Positions 8,800-15,909 of a stretch of DNA of 64,000 bases are shown here, in pieces. Below the pieces are notes generated by a model. It saw nothing but the letters and a program-made list of their open reading frames with translations, made no database searches and was not told the origin of the DNA. The stretch covers positions 372,001 to 436,000 of the forward strand of contig NZ_ATVH01000015.1 in NCBI RefSeq assembly GCF_000420625.1, read 5' to 3'. A program made the position numbers and the translations under genes. Within the stretch, counting starts at the first letter, position 1; every line of letters starts with the position of its first letter. The DNA is from Fodinicurvata sediminis DSM 21159 (GTDB taxonomy: Bacteria; Pseudomonadota; Alphaproteobacteria; Kiloniellales; DSM-21159).

Positions 8800-10080
8800 T
8801 CAGATGATGGAGGGTAGCCAGAGCGCCAGGTCCGGCAGCAGGACCAGCAGGGCCACCATCAGCAGCATGACCAGGACGTAGGGTATGGCGCCGACCATGA
8901 CCTCGCCGAGGTTGCCCTTCTGGCGCGCGCCCTGGACCACGTAGAGATTCAGGCCCACCGGGGGCGTGATCAGCGCCATCTCGATCAGGACGATCAGCAG
9001 GATGCCCAGCCACAGCTTGTCGAAGCCCATCTGGGCCATGATCGGCACGATGATGGGGATGGTCGCCACCATCAGGGAGAGCGTCTCGATGAAGAAGCCG
9101 AGGACGATGTAGATGCAGATGACCAGCAGCAGAGTGCCCATGGGGCTTAGATCGTAGGCATTGATCAGGCTGGTGAGCTCGCGGCCCAGGCCGGCCGAAG
9201 CCAGGGTGAAGTTCAGGAAGTAGGCGCCAATGATGACCAACATGATCATGGCCGTGATTCGCACGGTTCCCAACAGCGACAGGCGCAGCATATCCAGGTT
9301 CACACCGCGGTTTCCCGCTGCGATCAACAGGGCCATGGCAACGCCGACGGCAGCGGATTCCGTGGGTGTGGCCCAGCCGGCATAGATCGAGCCGACGACA
9401 ACGACGAACAGCAGCAGGACCGGCAACAACTGGGTCAGGCTGGCCAGCTTGTCGCGCCAGGAGAAGCTGCGGCTGGGGCCGCCCAGGGAAGGGCGAAACC
9501 AGCAGATCACGGCCGTCACCAACACGAAGATGGCGGCCATCAACAGTCCGGGCACCAGTCCCGCCACGAAAAGCTTCGGAATCGAGGTTTCGGTCAGGAA
9601 GCCGTAGACGATCAGGTTGATCGAGGGCGGGATAAGGATGCCCAACGTGCCGCCGGCCGCGATGGCGCCAGAGAAGAGGCGCGGATCATACCCCAGCTTC
9701 TCGGCCTGCGGCATGGCGACCGTGGCGACCGTGGCGGCGGTGGCCACCGAGGAGCCCGAGGTCGCCGAGAACATGGTCGCGGTGCCGATGTTGGCATGCA
9801 CCAGGCCGCCCGGCAGCCAGGAAAACCACTTGTCCAGCGCGGCGTAGGTGCGTTCGGCAATACCGCCGCGCACCAGGATCTCACCCAGCAGGACGAAGAA
9901 GGGAATGGCGATCAGGGTCGAGCTGTTGGAGGACGACCAGACCACCTGGCCCAGTCCCCGCATGAGGGGGAAGCCGGAAAAGAACTGGTCGATGCCGAAG
10001 CCCAGCAGAAAGAGCACGATGCCGACGGGGATGGAGAGCGCAAGCAGGACCAGCAGCGCCAGGCTGACAAACCAGATCAT
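8800..10080 (-). CDS. dctM: TRAP transporter large permease DctM
   Basis: Large membrane subunit of 426 residues with about twelve membrane segments. It carries GTLGILIPPSINLIVYG (near 146-162) and the C-terminal LITPPVGLNLYVVQG motif of DctM. It overlaps dctQ by four bases (ATGA), showing translational coupling. Together with DctQ and DctP it forms a complete secondary importer driven by an ion gradient. Confidence 0.93.
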   Translation of the reverse strand: MIWFVSLALLVLLALSIPVGIVLFLLGFGIDQFFSGFPLMRGLGQVVWSSSNSSTLIAIPFFVLLGEILVRGGIAERTYAALDKWFSWLPGGLVHANIGTATMFSATSGSSVATAATVATVAMPQAEKLGYDPRLFSGAIAAGGTLGILIPPSINLIVYGFLTETSIPKLFVAGLVPGLLMAAIFVLVTAVICWFRPSLGGPSRSFSWRDKLASLTQLLPVLLLFVVVVGSIYAGWATPTESAAVGVAMALLIAAGNRGVNLDMLRLSLLGTVRITAMIMLVIIGAYFLNFTLASAGLGRELTSLINAYDLSPMGTLLLVICIYIVLGFFIETLSLMVATIPIIVPIMAQMGFDKLWLGILLIVLIEMALITPPVGLNLYVVQGARQKGNLGEVMVGAIPYVLVMLLMVALLVLLPDLALWLPSII

Positions 10081-10649
10081 CGTGCTGCCTCTTGCTCGCT
10101 GTCTTTCGCATCGGCTTCGGACACCGTGCCGAACTGGTCATCGAAGGACTGCAGCCGTCCGCTGGCCAGCAAGCCTATGGCACAGAGCAGCATCAGACTT
10201 GCCGTCAGGGCGAACCAGAGCCAGCCCGAAAACCATATGGTCTGGGGTATCCAGAGCGGTGTTTCCAGGGGGGTGTTGGCGCGCGCACTGCTTTGCAGAC
10301 TCTTGCCCAGCACGGGCCAGGTCTGCACGGCAACCACAATCGTGGTTACGGCCAGGCTGCCGATCGCCAGAAGGTCCATGACGATCCGGCCCCAGGTCCG
10401 AAAGCGCAGGCGCAGGAAGTCGATCCGCACGTGTGCCAGCTCGATCAGGGCGAAGGACAGGCCCCAACTGGCCGTGGCGGCCATGACATAACCGGAAATC
10501 TCGCTGGAGCCACCCAGAGAGGCGCCCAGCTGGCGCAGGGTGATGTCCAGCAGAATAAAGGCGACGGTCAGCGCCAGAAGGACGCCGACCGTCAAGGCTA
10601 CTCCATGATTGATGCGCCGGAGGAGAGTCAGGATCCGCTCAAAGATCAT
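10077..10649 (-). CDS. dctQ: TRAP transporter small permease DctQ
   Basis: Small membrane subunit, 190 residues, four predicted membrane segments. The segments start after a short amphipathic N terminus (LLRRINHGVAL). The central ELAHVRIDFL is the conserved DctQ element. It lies 43 bases behind dctP and overlaps dctM by four bases. The C terminus is a charged tail (FGTVSEADAKDSEQE) that is probably cytoplasmic. Confidence 0.9.
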   Translation of the reverse strand: MIFERILTLLRRINHGVALTVGVLLALTVAFILLDITLRQLGASLGGSSEISGYVMAATASWGLSFALIELAHVRIDFLRLRFRTWGRIVMDLLAIGSLAVTTIVVAVQTWPVLGKSLQSSARANTPLETPLWIPQTIWFSGWLWFALTASLMLLCAIGLLASGRLQSFDDQFGTVSEADAKDSEQEAAR

Positions 10650-10692
10650 CGCATCACCAGCCCTGTCCTCCGGCGCTCAACACGTTTTCCAG

Positions 10693-11739
10693 TCAGAGCG
10701 GAATCTGGACGCCGACGGCCTTGCCAACGGACTCGTTCCAGCGCTCGGCCCAGTCCTCGCCGGCACGATCAACCCATTCGGGAAGCACCGTTTCGGTCAG
10801 CACCTGGTGGGCTGTCTCGCTGTCTTCCTCTGTGGGCTCGACCAGGACCATGTCGCGGGTATCGCCCCGGCTGCATTCGCCATTGCCCGTCAGGCAGGCG
10901 ATGTCTTCCTCGAACGCACCCTCAGCGTCGGCCCAGACTTTTGTCTCGAAGTCTTCCTTGATGGTGGTCTGGATCAATTCCTGATGCTCTTCAGACAGGC
11001 TGTTCCACTTGTCCAGGTTCATGGCCGTGACCACGGAATCCCAACCGCCCAGCGGCAGGGTCATAAGGTGAGAAGAAACCTCCCACCAGCCGGCGCTGTA
11101 ACCTGAACCGGCACCTGTGACAGCACAATCGATGACGCCGCGCTCGAGTGCTCCCGGGACCTCGGCGAAGTCAACGTTCACACCTTCGGCACCCAGAGCT
11201 TCGAGAAACTTGGTGGTCATGCGGCCTGAGCCGCGAATCTTCAGGCCTTCCAGGTCTCCAAGGGAGCCCACCTCGGCGTCGCAGAACACGACCTGTGGCG
11301 GATAGGGTGCGATTGCGAGCAGTTTGGAGTTGAAGCTGTCGCGCATGATATCTTCGACCATCGGGCGGGCCGCATCGACCATTTCTTCGGCCTCGCTGGC
11401 TGTGGTCGCCACAAGCGGCACGTCCAGCCCCTCGAGCTCCGGCGCGTCACCGACGGTGTAGTCGGCCACAGTCATGCCCACGTCGAAAACGCCGTCACCC
11501 AACAGGCGATAGACGTCAGAGCCGGCGACACCCATCTGGTCAAAGGTTGTCATCTCGACTTCGATTTCGCCGTCGGATGCCTCGGGCAGGGTTTCCGTCC
11601 AATAGGGTTCCTCATAGTTCTGGTAAAGCGGCAGGCTGCTCCAGCTGCCCACGACCGAAAGGTTCTCGGCCAGAGCTGGAGAAGCGGCCAGCATGAAGGC
11701 CGAACCGGCCAGAAGTCCTGTACGTAGGTATGTCCTCAT
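10693..11739 (-). CDS. dctP: TRAP transporter substrate-binding protein DctP
   Basis: Periplasmic binding protein of 348 residues. A clear signal peptide of 24 residues ends SPALA, with cleavage before ENLSV. The ligand-binding arginine region is seen in GLKIRGSGRMTTKFLEALGA, and LEGLDVPL and WWEVSSH follow the DctP pattern. Ligand type cannot be read from sequence. Acidic composition of the mature protein (many E/D in TVADYTVGDAPELEG and EPTEEDSE) fits a halotolerant or marine host, which is inference. Confidence 0.92.
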   Translation of the reverse strand: MRTYLRTGLLAGSAFMLAASPALAENLSVVGSWSSLPLYQNYEEPYWTETLPEASDGEIEVEMTTFDQMGVAGSDVYRLLGDGVFDVGMTVADYTVGDAPELEGLDVPLVATTASEAEEMVDAARPMVEDIMRDSFNSKLLAIAPYPPQVVFCDAEVGSLGDLEGLKIRGSGRMTTKFLEALGAEGVNVDFAEVPGALERGVIDCAVTGAGSGYSAGWWEVSSHLMTLPLGGWDSVVTAMNLDKWNSLSEEHQELIQTTIKEDFETKVWADAEGAFEEDIACLTGNGECSRGDTRDMVLVEPTEEDSETAHQVLTETVLPEWVDRAGEDWAERWNESVGKAVGVQIPL

Positions 11740-11765
11740 GAGTCTGTCCTCTCTGTTCCTTGTTG

Positions 11766-12647
11766 TTAAGGGTTTGGTGAGTCCGCATGGCGGAAACTGC
11801 CCAGGCCCGACAGCCTGGTTTCCGCAGTCGAGGAGGGAAGGTCGGTCACCAGCATGTGACCTGGTGCGTGGGTGATCGCGAGGTCCGCACCACAGTGCCT
11901 GAGCGCCAGTTGTGGTGTGACACCGCAGGCCCAGAAGACCGGGATGTCACCTTCCTCCATGTAGGGTGGGTCGCCGAAATCGGGAACGTCGATGTCCTCG
12001 ATGCCGATCTGTGAGGGGGCGCCTATGTGGACAGGGGCGCCGTGCGCCAGGCGGAAACGGTCGGACAGCAGAATGGCATGGATGGCATCCCATGACGGGA
12101 AGGTACGCATGGACACCACCAAGGGTCCTGAAAAGTCTCCTGCCGGCACGGTATCGATGGAAGTGCGATACATGGGTACATTGCATCCCGCCTGCAGATG
12201 ACGCAGGGGGATACCGGCCTCCTGCAGCGCCTCCTCAAAAGAAAACGAGCAGCCGATGACAAAGGAGACGAGGTCGTTGCGCCAGAGCGGGCCCAGGTCG
12301 TTCACCGTGCCTTGAGGAATGCCGTTCCGGAAAACGCGATAGGCCGGCAGGTCGCTGCGAATGTCTATATCCTGGCCCAGTTCGGGCAGGGTGACCGCGC
12401 CGGCCTCGGCCAGGCCGATAATGGGGCAGGGTTTGGGATTGCGCTGGCAGAACAACAGAAAATCAAAGGCTTGCGCTTGCGGCAGTATGGCCAGGTTGCC
12501 CTGCAGGTAACCCGGAGCAAGGCCCATGGTTGGGCTCTTGTGTTCCTGCCGGCGGATCATCTGTCGGAGGGCTTGGGGCGAAAGGCCGCGAAGCTCCGCA
12601 GTCTCGGGGTGCGGTGCCGGCTCCTGCGGATGGGTCATATCCATCAT
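11766..12647 (-). CDS. DUF1445 / YcsI family putative hydro-lyase
   Basis: A 293-residue member of the DUF1445 (YcsI) family, related to the mammalian D-glutamate cyclase domain. The family core APGYLQGNLAILP and FLLFCQRNPKPCPI (residues near 44-75) is intact, as is FVIGCSFSFEEAL and the C-terminal ITHAPGHMLVTDLP. It heads the TRAP operon, 26 bases upstream of dctP, so it probably converts the imported compound. Lyase or cyclase action on an amino- or hydroxy-acid is plausible but unproven. Two Met codons at the start make the exact first residue uncertain by one. Confidence 0.85.
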   Translation of the reverse strand: MMDMTHPQEPAPHPETAELRGLSPQALRQMIRRQEHKSPTMGLAPGYLQGNLAILPQAQAFDFLLFCQRNPKPCPIIGLAEAGAVTLPELGQDIDIRSDLPAYRVFRNGIPQGTVNDLGPLWRNDLVSFVIGCSFSFEEALQEAGIPLRHLQAGCNVPMYRTSIDTVPAGDFSGPLVVSMRTFPSWDAIHAILLSDRFRLAHGAPVHIGAPSQIGIEDIDVPDFGDPPYMEEGDIPVFWACGVTPQLALRHCGADLAITHAPGHMLVTDLPSSTAETRLSGLGSFRHADSPNP

Positions 12648-12674
12648 GCCATTCAGCCTCCTTTACCAGTGGCA

Positions 12675-12743
12675 AGAATTCCAGAGGCATGCGATCCTGT
12701 CAATCGATCAATTTAGTCCATTTATGATCTTATATATAGATCA
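12675..12743 (-). promoter_or_regulatory. Candidate promoter and palindromic operator upstream of the TRAP operon
   Basis: Reading the minus strand, an exact TTGACA (12703 to 12698) is followed after 17 bases by AATTCT (12680 to 12675), ending about 30 bases before the DUF1445 start. Upstream, inside the last codons of the LysR gene, lies a perfect palindrome TGATCT-7 bases-AGATCA (12725-12743). The -35 match is good and the -10 match is poor. The palindrome would suit a dimeric regulator such as the LysR protein encoded here. Confidence 0.35.
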
Positions 12744-13639
12744 TTTTGATCAGCTTCCCGGGCGGCTGCGGTGATCAGTTCTCCGGCCTCGCGATTGCGT
12801 GCCGGCAGGTAGCAGACCACGAAATTGAGGTCGGGGATGCGTGCTCCGTCTTGTACGGGCAGGCGAACCAGCTGTTTTTCCTGCGCGCGAGCGCGTCCGA
12901 CGGCCTCGGCCATGCGCGTGGGCAGCAGGCCGATCCCGAAGCCATCGCCCACCAGATGCAGGACGGTGAACAGCGAGGCCGACCCATGCAGAATGGGGGC
13001 GGCGACCTGGGAAGAGGCAAAGAGCTGTTCCAGTTGCCGATAGGGCGTCGTGCTCTTGGGAAAGGTGACCACGGGGTAGGCCGCCAGTTCGGAGATCGAA
13101 AGGGGGTGCGAGGTGGGCACCATGCCATCGCGGGCATACCAGTCGAGCGTGATCGGCTTGAGTGGGGTCGCCAGGGAATCCCTGGGCTGGTACTCCGGCA
13201 TGAGGATCGCGATGTCCAGTTCGTCTTCGACCAACTTGCGCGCCAGTTGTTCCGAGGTGTCCACTGACAGTTCGAAGCGCACGTTGCCGTGATCGCGGCG
13301 CAATGCATTGAGCATGGCGGTCAGGATGGTGTGGACGATTGTTTCGGCTACGCCGATGCGGATCGTGCCGTTCAGGCCGCTGCTCTGGGTCAGTTCCTGG
13401 ACGATGCGGTCGCGATTCTGGATCAGGCGTTCGGCCTCTTCCAGGAAACGCCGTCCAGCCATGGACAGGCGCACCTGCCGCCCGACACGGTCGAAGAGTG
13501 TCAGGCCAAGGCGTTTCTCCAGTGCGGCAACGCGCGCCGAGATGGCGGACTGGGCCAGGCCGCTGCGTTGTGCTGCGGCGCGGAAGCCGCCGGCCCGGAC
13601 CACTTCGCGGACAATTTCAACATCGCGGAAGCCGAACAT
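12722..13639 (-). CDS. LysR family transcriptional regulator
   Basis: DNA-binding regulator of 305 residues: N-terminal winged helix-turn-helix (residues 1-60, GFRAAAQRSGLAQSAISARVAALE) and a C-terminal periplasmic-binding-like effector domain from about residue 90. It is transcribed in the same direction as the TRAP operon and lies directly upstream of it, so it most likely controls DUF1445-dctPQM-DUF2848 in response to the transported compound. LysR regulators are usually divergent from their targets; the tandem layout here is less common. Confidence 0.9.
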   Translation of the reverse strand: MFGFRDVEIVREVVRAGGFRAAAQRSGLAQSAISARVAALEKRLGLTLFDRVGRQVRLSMAGRRFLEEAERLIQNRDRIVQELTQSSGLNGTIRIGVAETIVHTILTAMLNALRRDHGNVRFELSVDTSEQLARKLVEDELDIAILMPEYQPRDSLATPLKPITLDWYARDGMVPTSHPLSISELAAYPVVTFPKSTTPYRQLEQLFASSQVAAPILHGSASLFTVLHLVGDGFGIGLLPTRMAEAVGRARAQEKQLVRLPVQDGARIPDLNFVVCYLPARNREAGELITAAAREADQNDLYIRS

Positions 13640-13650
13640 GCTGACCTCTA

Positions 13651-13681
13651 AAAACGATCTTTGAAAACGATCGATTTGATC
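13651..13681. promoter_or_regulatory. Repeated AAAACGATC motif upstream of lysR-type gene
   Basis: The nine-base word AAAACGATC occurs at 13651-13659 and again at 13664-13672, 13 bases apart, followed by GATTTGATC (13673-13681). These lie just upstream of the LysR start (13639), where an autoregulatory site would be expected. The GATC-centred words recall the TGATCT/AGATCA palindrome at 12725-12743. This is pattern matching only. Confidence 0.3.
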
Positions 13682-13700
13682 TTCCGGACGAATACGCCCG

Positions 13701-14345
13701 TCAGGCCTGCTCTGTAAAGACGATCCTGAGCCCGAAGGCGATCAGCACCGATCCGGTGATGCCATCCAGGGTCCGGGCCACGATGGCCCGGCGCAGGAAA
13801 CCGGCGGCCGGGCGGGTCGCCAGAGTGATGAAGGCAAACCAGAGGACGCCAAGGCCGGCATGGATGGCGGCCAGCAGCACACTGAACAGCACCACATTGC
13901 TATCTGCCGGGATGAACTGCGGCAGGAAGCTGACGTAGAAGACACCGACCTTGGGATTGAGCAGATTGGTCAGGGCCCCGCGCACAAACCAGCGCTGTCC
14001 GCTGATGGCTGTCGAGGCGGTCTGGTTCTGGAGGGTGGAGTCCTGGGGCCCTTTTCCAAGAGCATTGCGAATGAGCAGCGCGCCGAGATAGAGCAGATAG
14101 AGTGCACCGACGATCCGCACCAGATTGTAGGCGGTTTCCGAGACGGCGAGGACAGCTCCCAGTCCCACGGCGGCAAGAAGTCCCCAGGCCAGCACACCTG
14201 TGGAGACGCCGAGACCAGCCATCATGGCACTGCGCGCATTTTCCACGAGCGCCGTACGCAGGACCAGAGCCGTGTCGATTCCAGGTGTCAGTGTCAGCAG
14301 CGCGGCAGCCAGCGTGAACGCGAGGACGGCTTCAAGAGGGCCCAT
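13701..14345 (-). CDS. LysE/RhtB family exporter
   Basis: Inner-membrane exporter of 214 residues with six predicted membrane segments. The family signature TPGIDTALVLRTAL lies near residues 20-33, and LTNLLNPKVGVFYVSFLPQF in the centre is the classic LysE/RhtB block. Such proteins export amino acids or related small molecules. The start at MGPLEAV is chosen over a Met 21 codons upstream because family members begin at this point. It lies 61 bases upstream of the LysR gene and may be independent. Confidence 0.88.
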   Translation of the reverse strand: MGPLEAVLAFTLAAALLTLTPGIDTALVLRTALVENARSAMMAGLGVSTGVLAWGLLAAVGLGAVLAVSETAYNLVRIVGALYLLYLGALLIRNALGKGPQDSTLQNQTASTAISGQRWFVRGALTNLLNPKVGVFYVSFLPQFIPADSNVVLFSVLLAAIHAGLGVLWFAFITLATRPAAGFLRRAIVARTLDGITGSVLIAFGLRIVFTEQA

Positions 14346-14426
14346 GGCGATGTTCCAACAGTTCGACAAACTGCACGCAAAATAGTCGTGTGAGGCTGGT
14401 TCACACAACCTTCCCAGTGAAGCCGC

Positions 14427-15461
14427 CTATACCACAAGCCCATAGATCACTCCGGCCGTCAGGGAGCCCGAAAGCGCAAGGGCTACGTAGGCCAGGAAAA
14501 CCGGCAGGCGGGCCAGGGCAAAGACCGCGATGGCCGCAGGGATGCTGGTGATGCCGCCGGCCACCAGAAAAGCCATGGCCGCGCCGGGGGCCATGCCCTG
14601 CTGCACCAGGCCACCCACCAGCGGCAATGCCGCATAACCATTGAGATAGGCCGGCACGCCGATCAGCGTGGCGCTGGCCAGCGAGAGCCAGGAGTCCGTG
14701 CCCACAAGGTCCACCACCATATCTGCGGGAATGTAGGCAAGCATCAGGCTTTCCAGAAGGAAGGCCAGCAACAGCCACTTGCCGAGGAACAGTCCGTTCT
14801 TGTAGCTCTCTTTCAGAAATCTGCTCCTGCGCTCGGGATGCGGCCAGAACTTCCAGACCACCTGGTTCGGTTGGCGTATCTGATTGCCCGCGCAGCCCCC
14901 GTCCCCGACGTCGGGACGCAAGGGATCCGCGAAGACGCCCGAGCGTTGGAGCAGGTGAATAACGTATCCGCCCAGCAGGCCAATGCCCATGGCCGCAAGT
15001 GTCTTGCCCACTGCGAAGGGCAGACCCAGCACCCCGAGAGTCAACAGGAACATCGAGGGATCCATGACGGGGGATGCGAGCCAGAAAGCCATGACGGCGG
15101 ACAGGGGCACACCCATGGCCAACAGTGCCGCGACCAGGGGGATGACACCACAGGAACAGAAGGGTGAAATGGCCCCCAGCAGAGCCGCCGAGGCAATCAT
15201 GAGGATTGCTTGACCCTGGAAAGCGCGGGCAATCAGGCTGTCGGCTCCCGTGGCTCTTGCTGCTGCGGCTATCAGGATCGAGAACAGCAGGAAGGGCAGG
15301 ATATTCAGCAGGTTGCGTAGAGTGAAAATCAGCGTGTCCGCAAGCTGGTCGGGTACCAGAAGAGCGAGTGCAGAGATCACGGCCAGGCTGGCTGCCAATG
15401 CCGCGTCAAAAGGAACGGAGGGGACGAGAGGGCAACGTAGGCTGAAGGATTGAAGTTTCAT
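14427..15461 (-). CDS. ArsP-like / DUF318 permease with FCSCGVIP motif
   Basis: Predicted permease of 344 residues with about eight to ten membrane segments in two halves, joined by a polar loop (near residues 180-220) that carries another Cys. The first half has SPFCSCGVIP (C102, C104), the hallmark of the ArsP / SO_0444-type family, whose members export organoarsenicals or metals. It lies 44 bases downstream of an ArsR regulator with vicinal cysteines. Export of an arsenical or a thiophilic metal is likely; the substrate is inferred. Confidence 0.82.
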   Translation of the reverse strand: MKLQSFSLRCPLVPSVPFDAALAASLAVISALALLVPDQLADTLIFTLRNLLNILPFLLFSILIAAAARATGADSLIARAFQGQAILMIASAALLGAISPFCSCGVIPLVAALLAMGVPLSAVMAFWLASPVMDPSMFLLTLGVLGLPFAVGKTLAAMGIGLLGGYVIHLLQRSGVFADPLRPDVGDGGCAGNQIRQPNQVVWKFWPHPERRSRFLKESYKNGLFLGKWLLLAFLLESLMLAYIPADMVVDLVGTDSWLSLASATLIGVPAYLNGYAALPLVGGLVQQGMAPGAAMAFLVAGGITSIPAAIAVFALARLPVFLAYVALALSGSLTAGVIYGLVV

Positions 15462-15505
15462 CTATCGAAATCCCTAGAAAAATAGTTATATTGAAACAAA
15501 AAAAT

Positions 15506-15820
15506 TCAGGCGGCGTCGTCCTGTCGCTCGACCTTCAGTCCCGTGCAGCATTCGTCGGTCAGGTAGCCAACGAGGCTTACAGTCAACCGGAAGTCAACGC
15601 GGGAAATCACCTCTCGGCCCTGACGCTCCTGAGTCACTAGGCCCGCACGGGTCAAGGTGGAAAGATGATGGGCCATGGTCGAGGCAGGGATTTCGAGCAT
15701 GCGCTGCAGGTCGCCCACGGTGGCGCCCTCTTCACCGGCCCGCACGAGCATGCGGAAAAGCTGCAAACGTGTGGTGTTGCCCAGGGCGGCAAGGGCCTGA
15801 GCGGCTGTGCTGTCCTGCAT
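15506..15820 (-). CDS. ArsR family metal/metalloid-responsive repressor
   Basis: Winged-helix repressor of 104 residues. The recognition helix is in IPASTMAHHLSTLTRAGLV (45-63). Two adjacent cysteines near the C terminus (C91, C92 in TDECCTG) resemble the arsenite-binding pair of Acidithiobacillus-type ArsR, although I see no third cysteine. The ATG start follows a GGAG site with good spacing; a TTG start four codons upstream is also open. It should repress itself and the permease gene downstream. Confidence 0.88.
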   Translation of the reverse strand: MQDSTAAQALAALGNTTRLQLFRMLVRAGEEGATVGDLQRMLEIPASTMAHHLSTLTRAGLVTQERQGREVISRVDFRLTVSLVGYLTDECCTGLKVERQDDAA

Positions 15821-15836
15821 GGAACACTCCAAATTA

Positions 15837-15856
15837 CTAGATAACTATATAACTAG
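15837..15856. promoter_or_regulatory. Candidate ArsR operator
   Basis: An AT-rich imperfect palindrome, CTAGATAACTATATAACTAG, lies 17 bases upstream of the ArsR start, where repressor sites are expected. The word ATAGTTAT from its lower strand recurs at 15482-15489 in the gap before the permease gene, which would let one repressor act at both points. Confidence 0.4.
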
Positions 15857-15909
15857 AAATATAGATACAATCAACTGTCTTTTTCGACACCAAAGAAGGT
15901 CTTGGAGAG

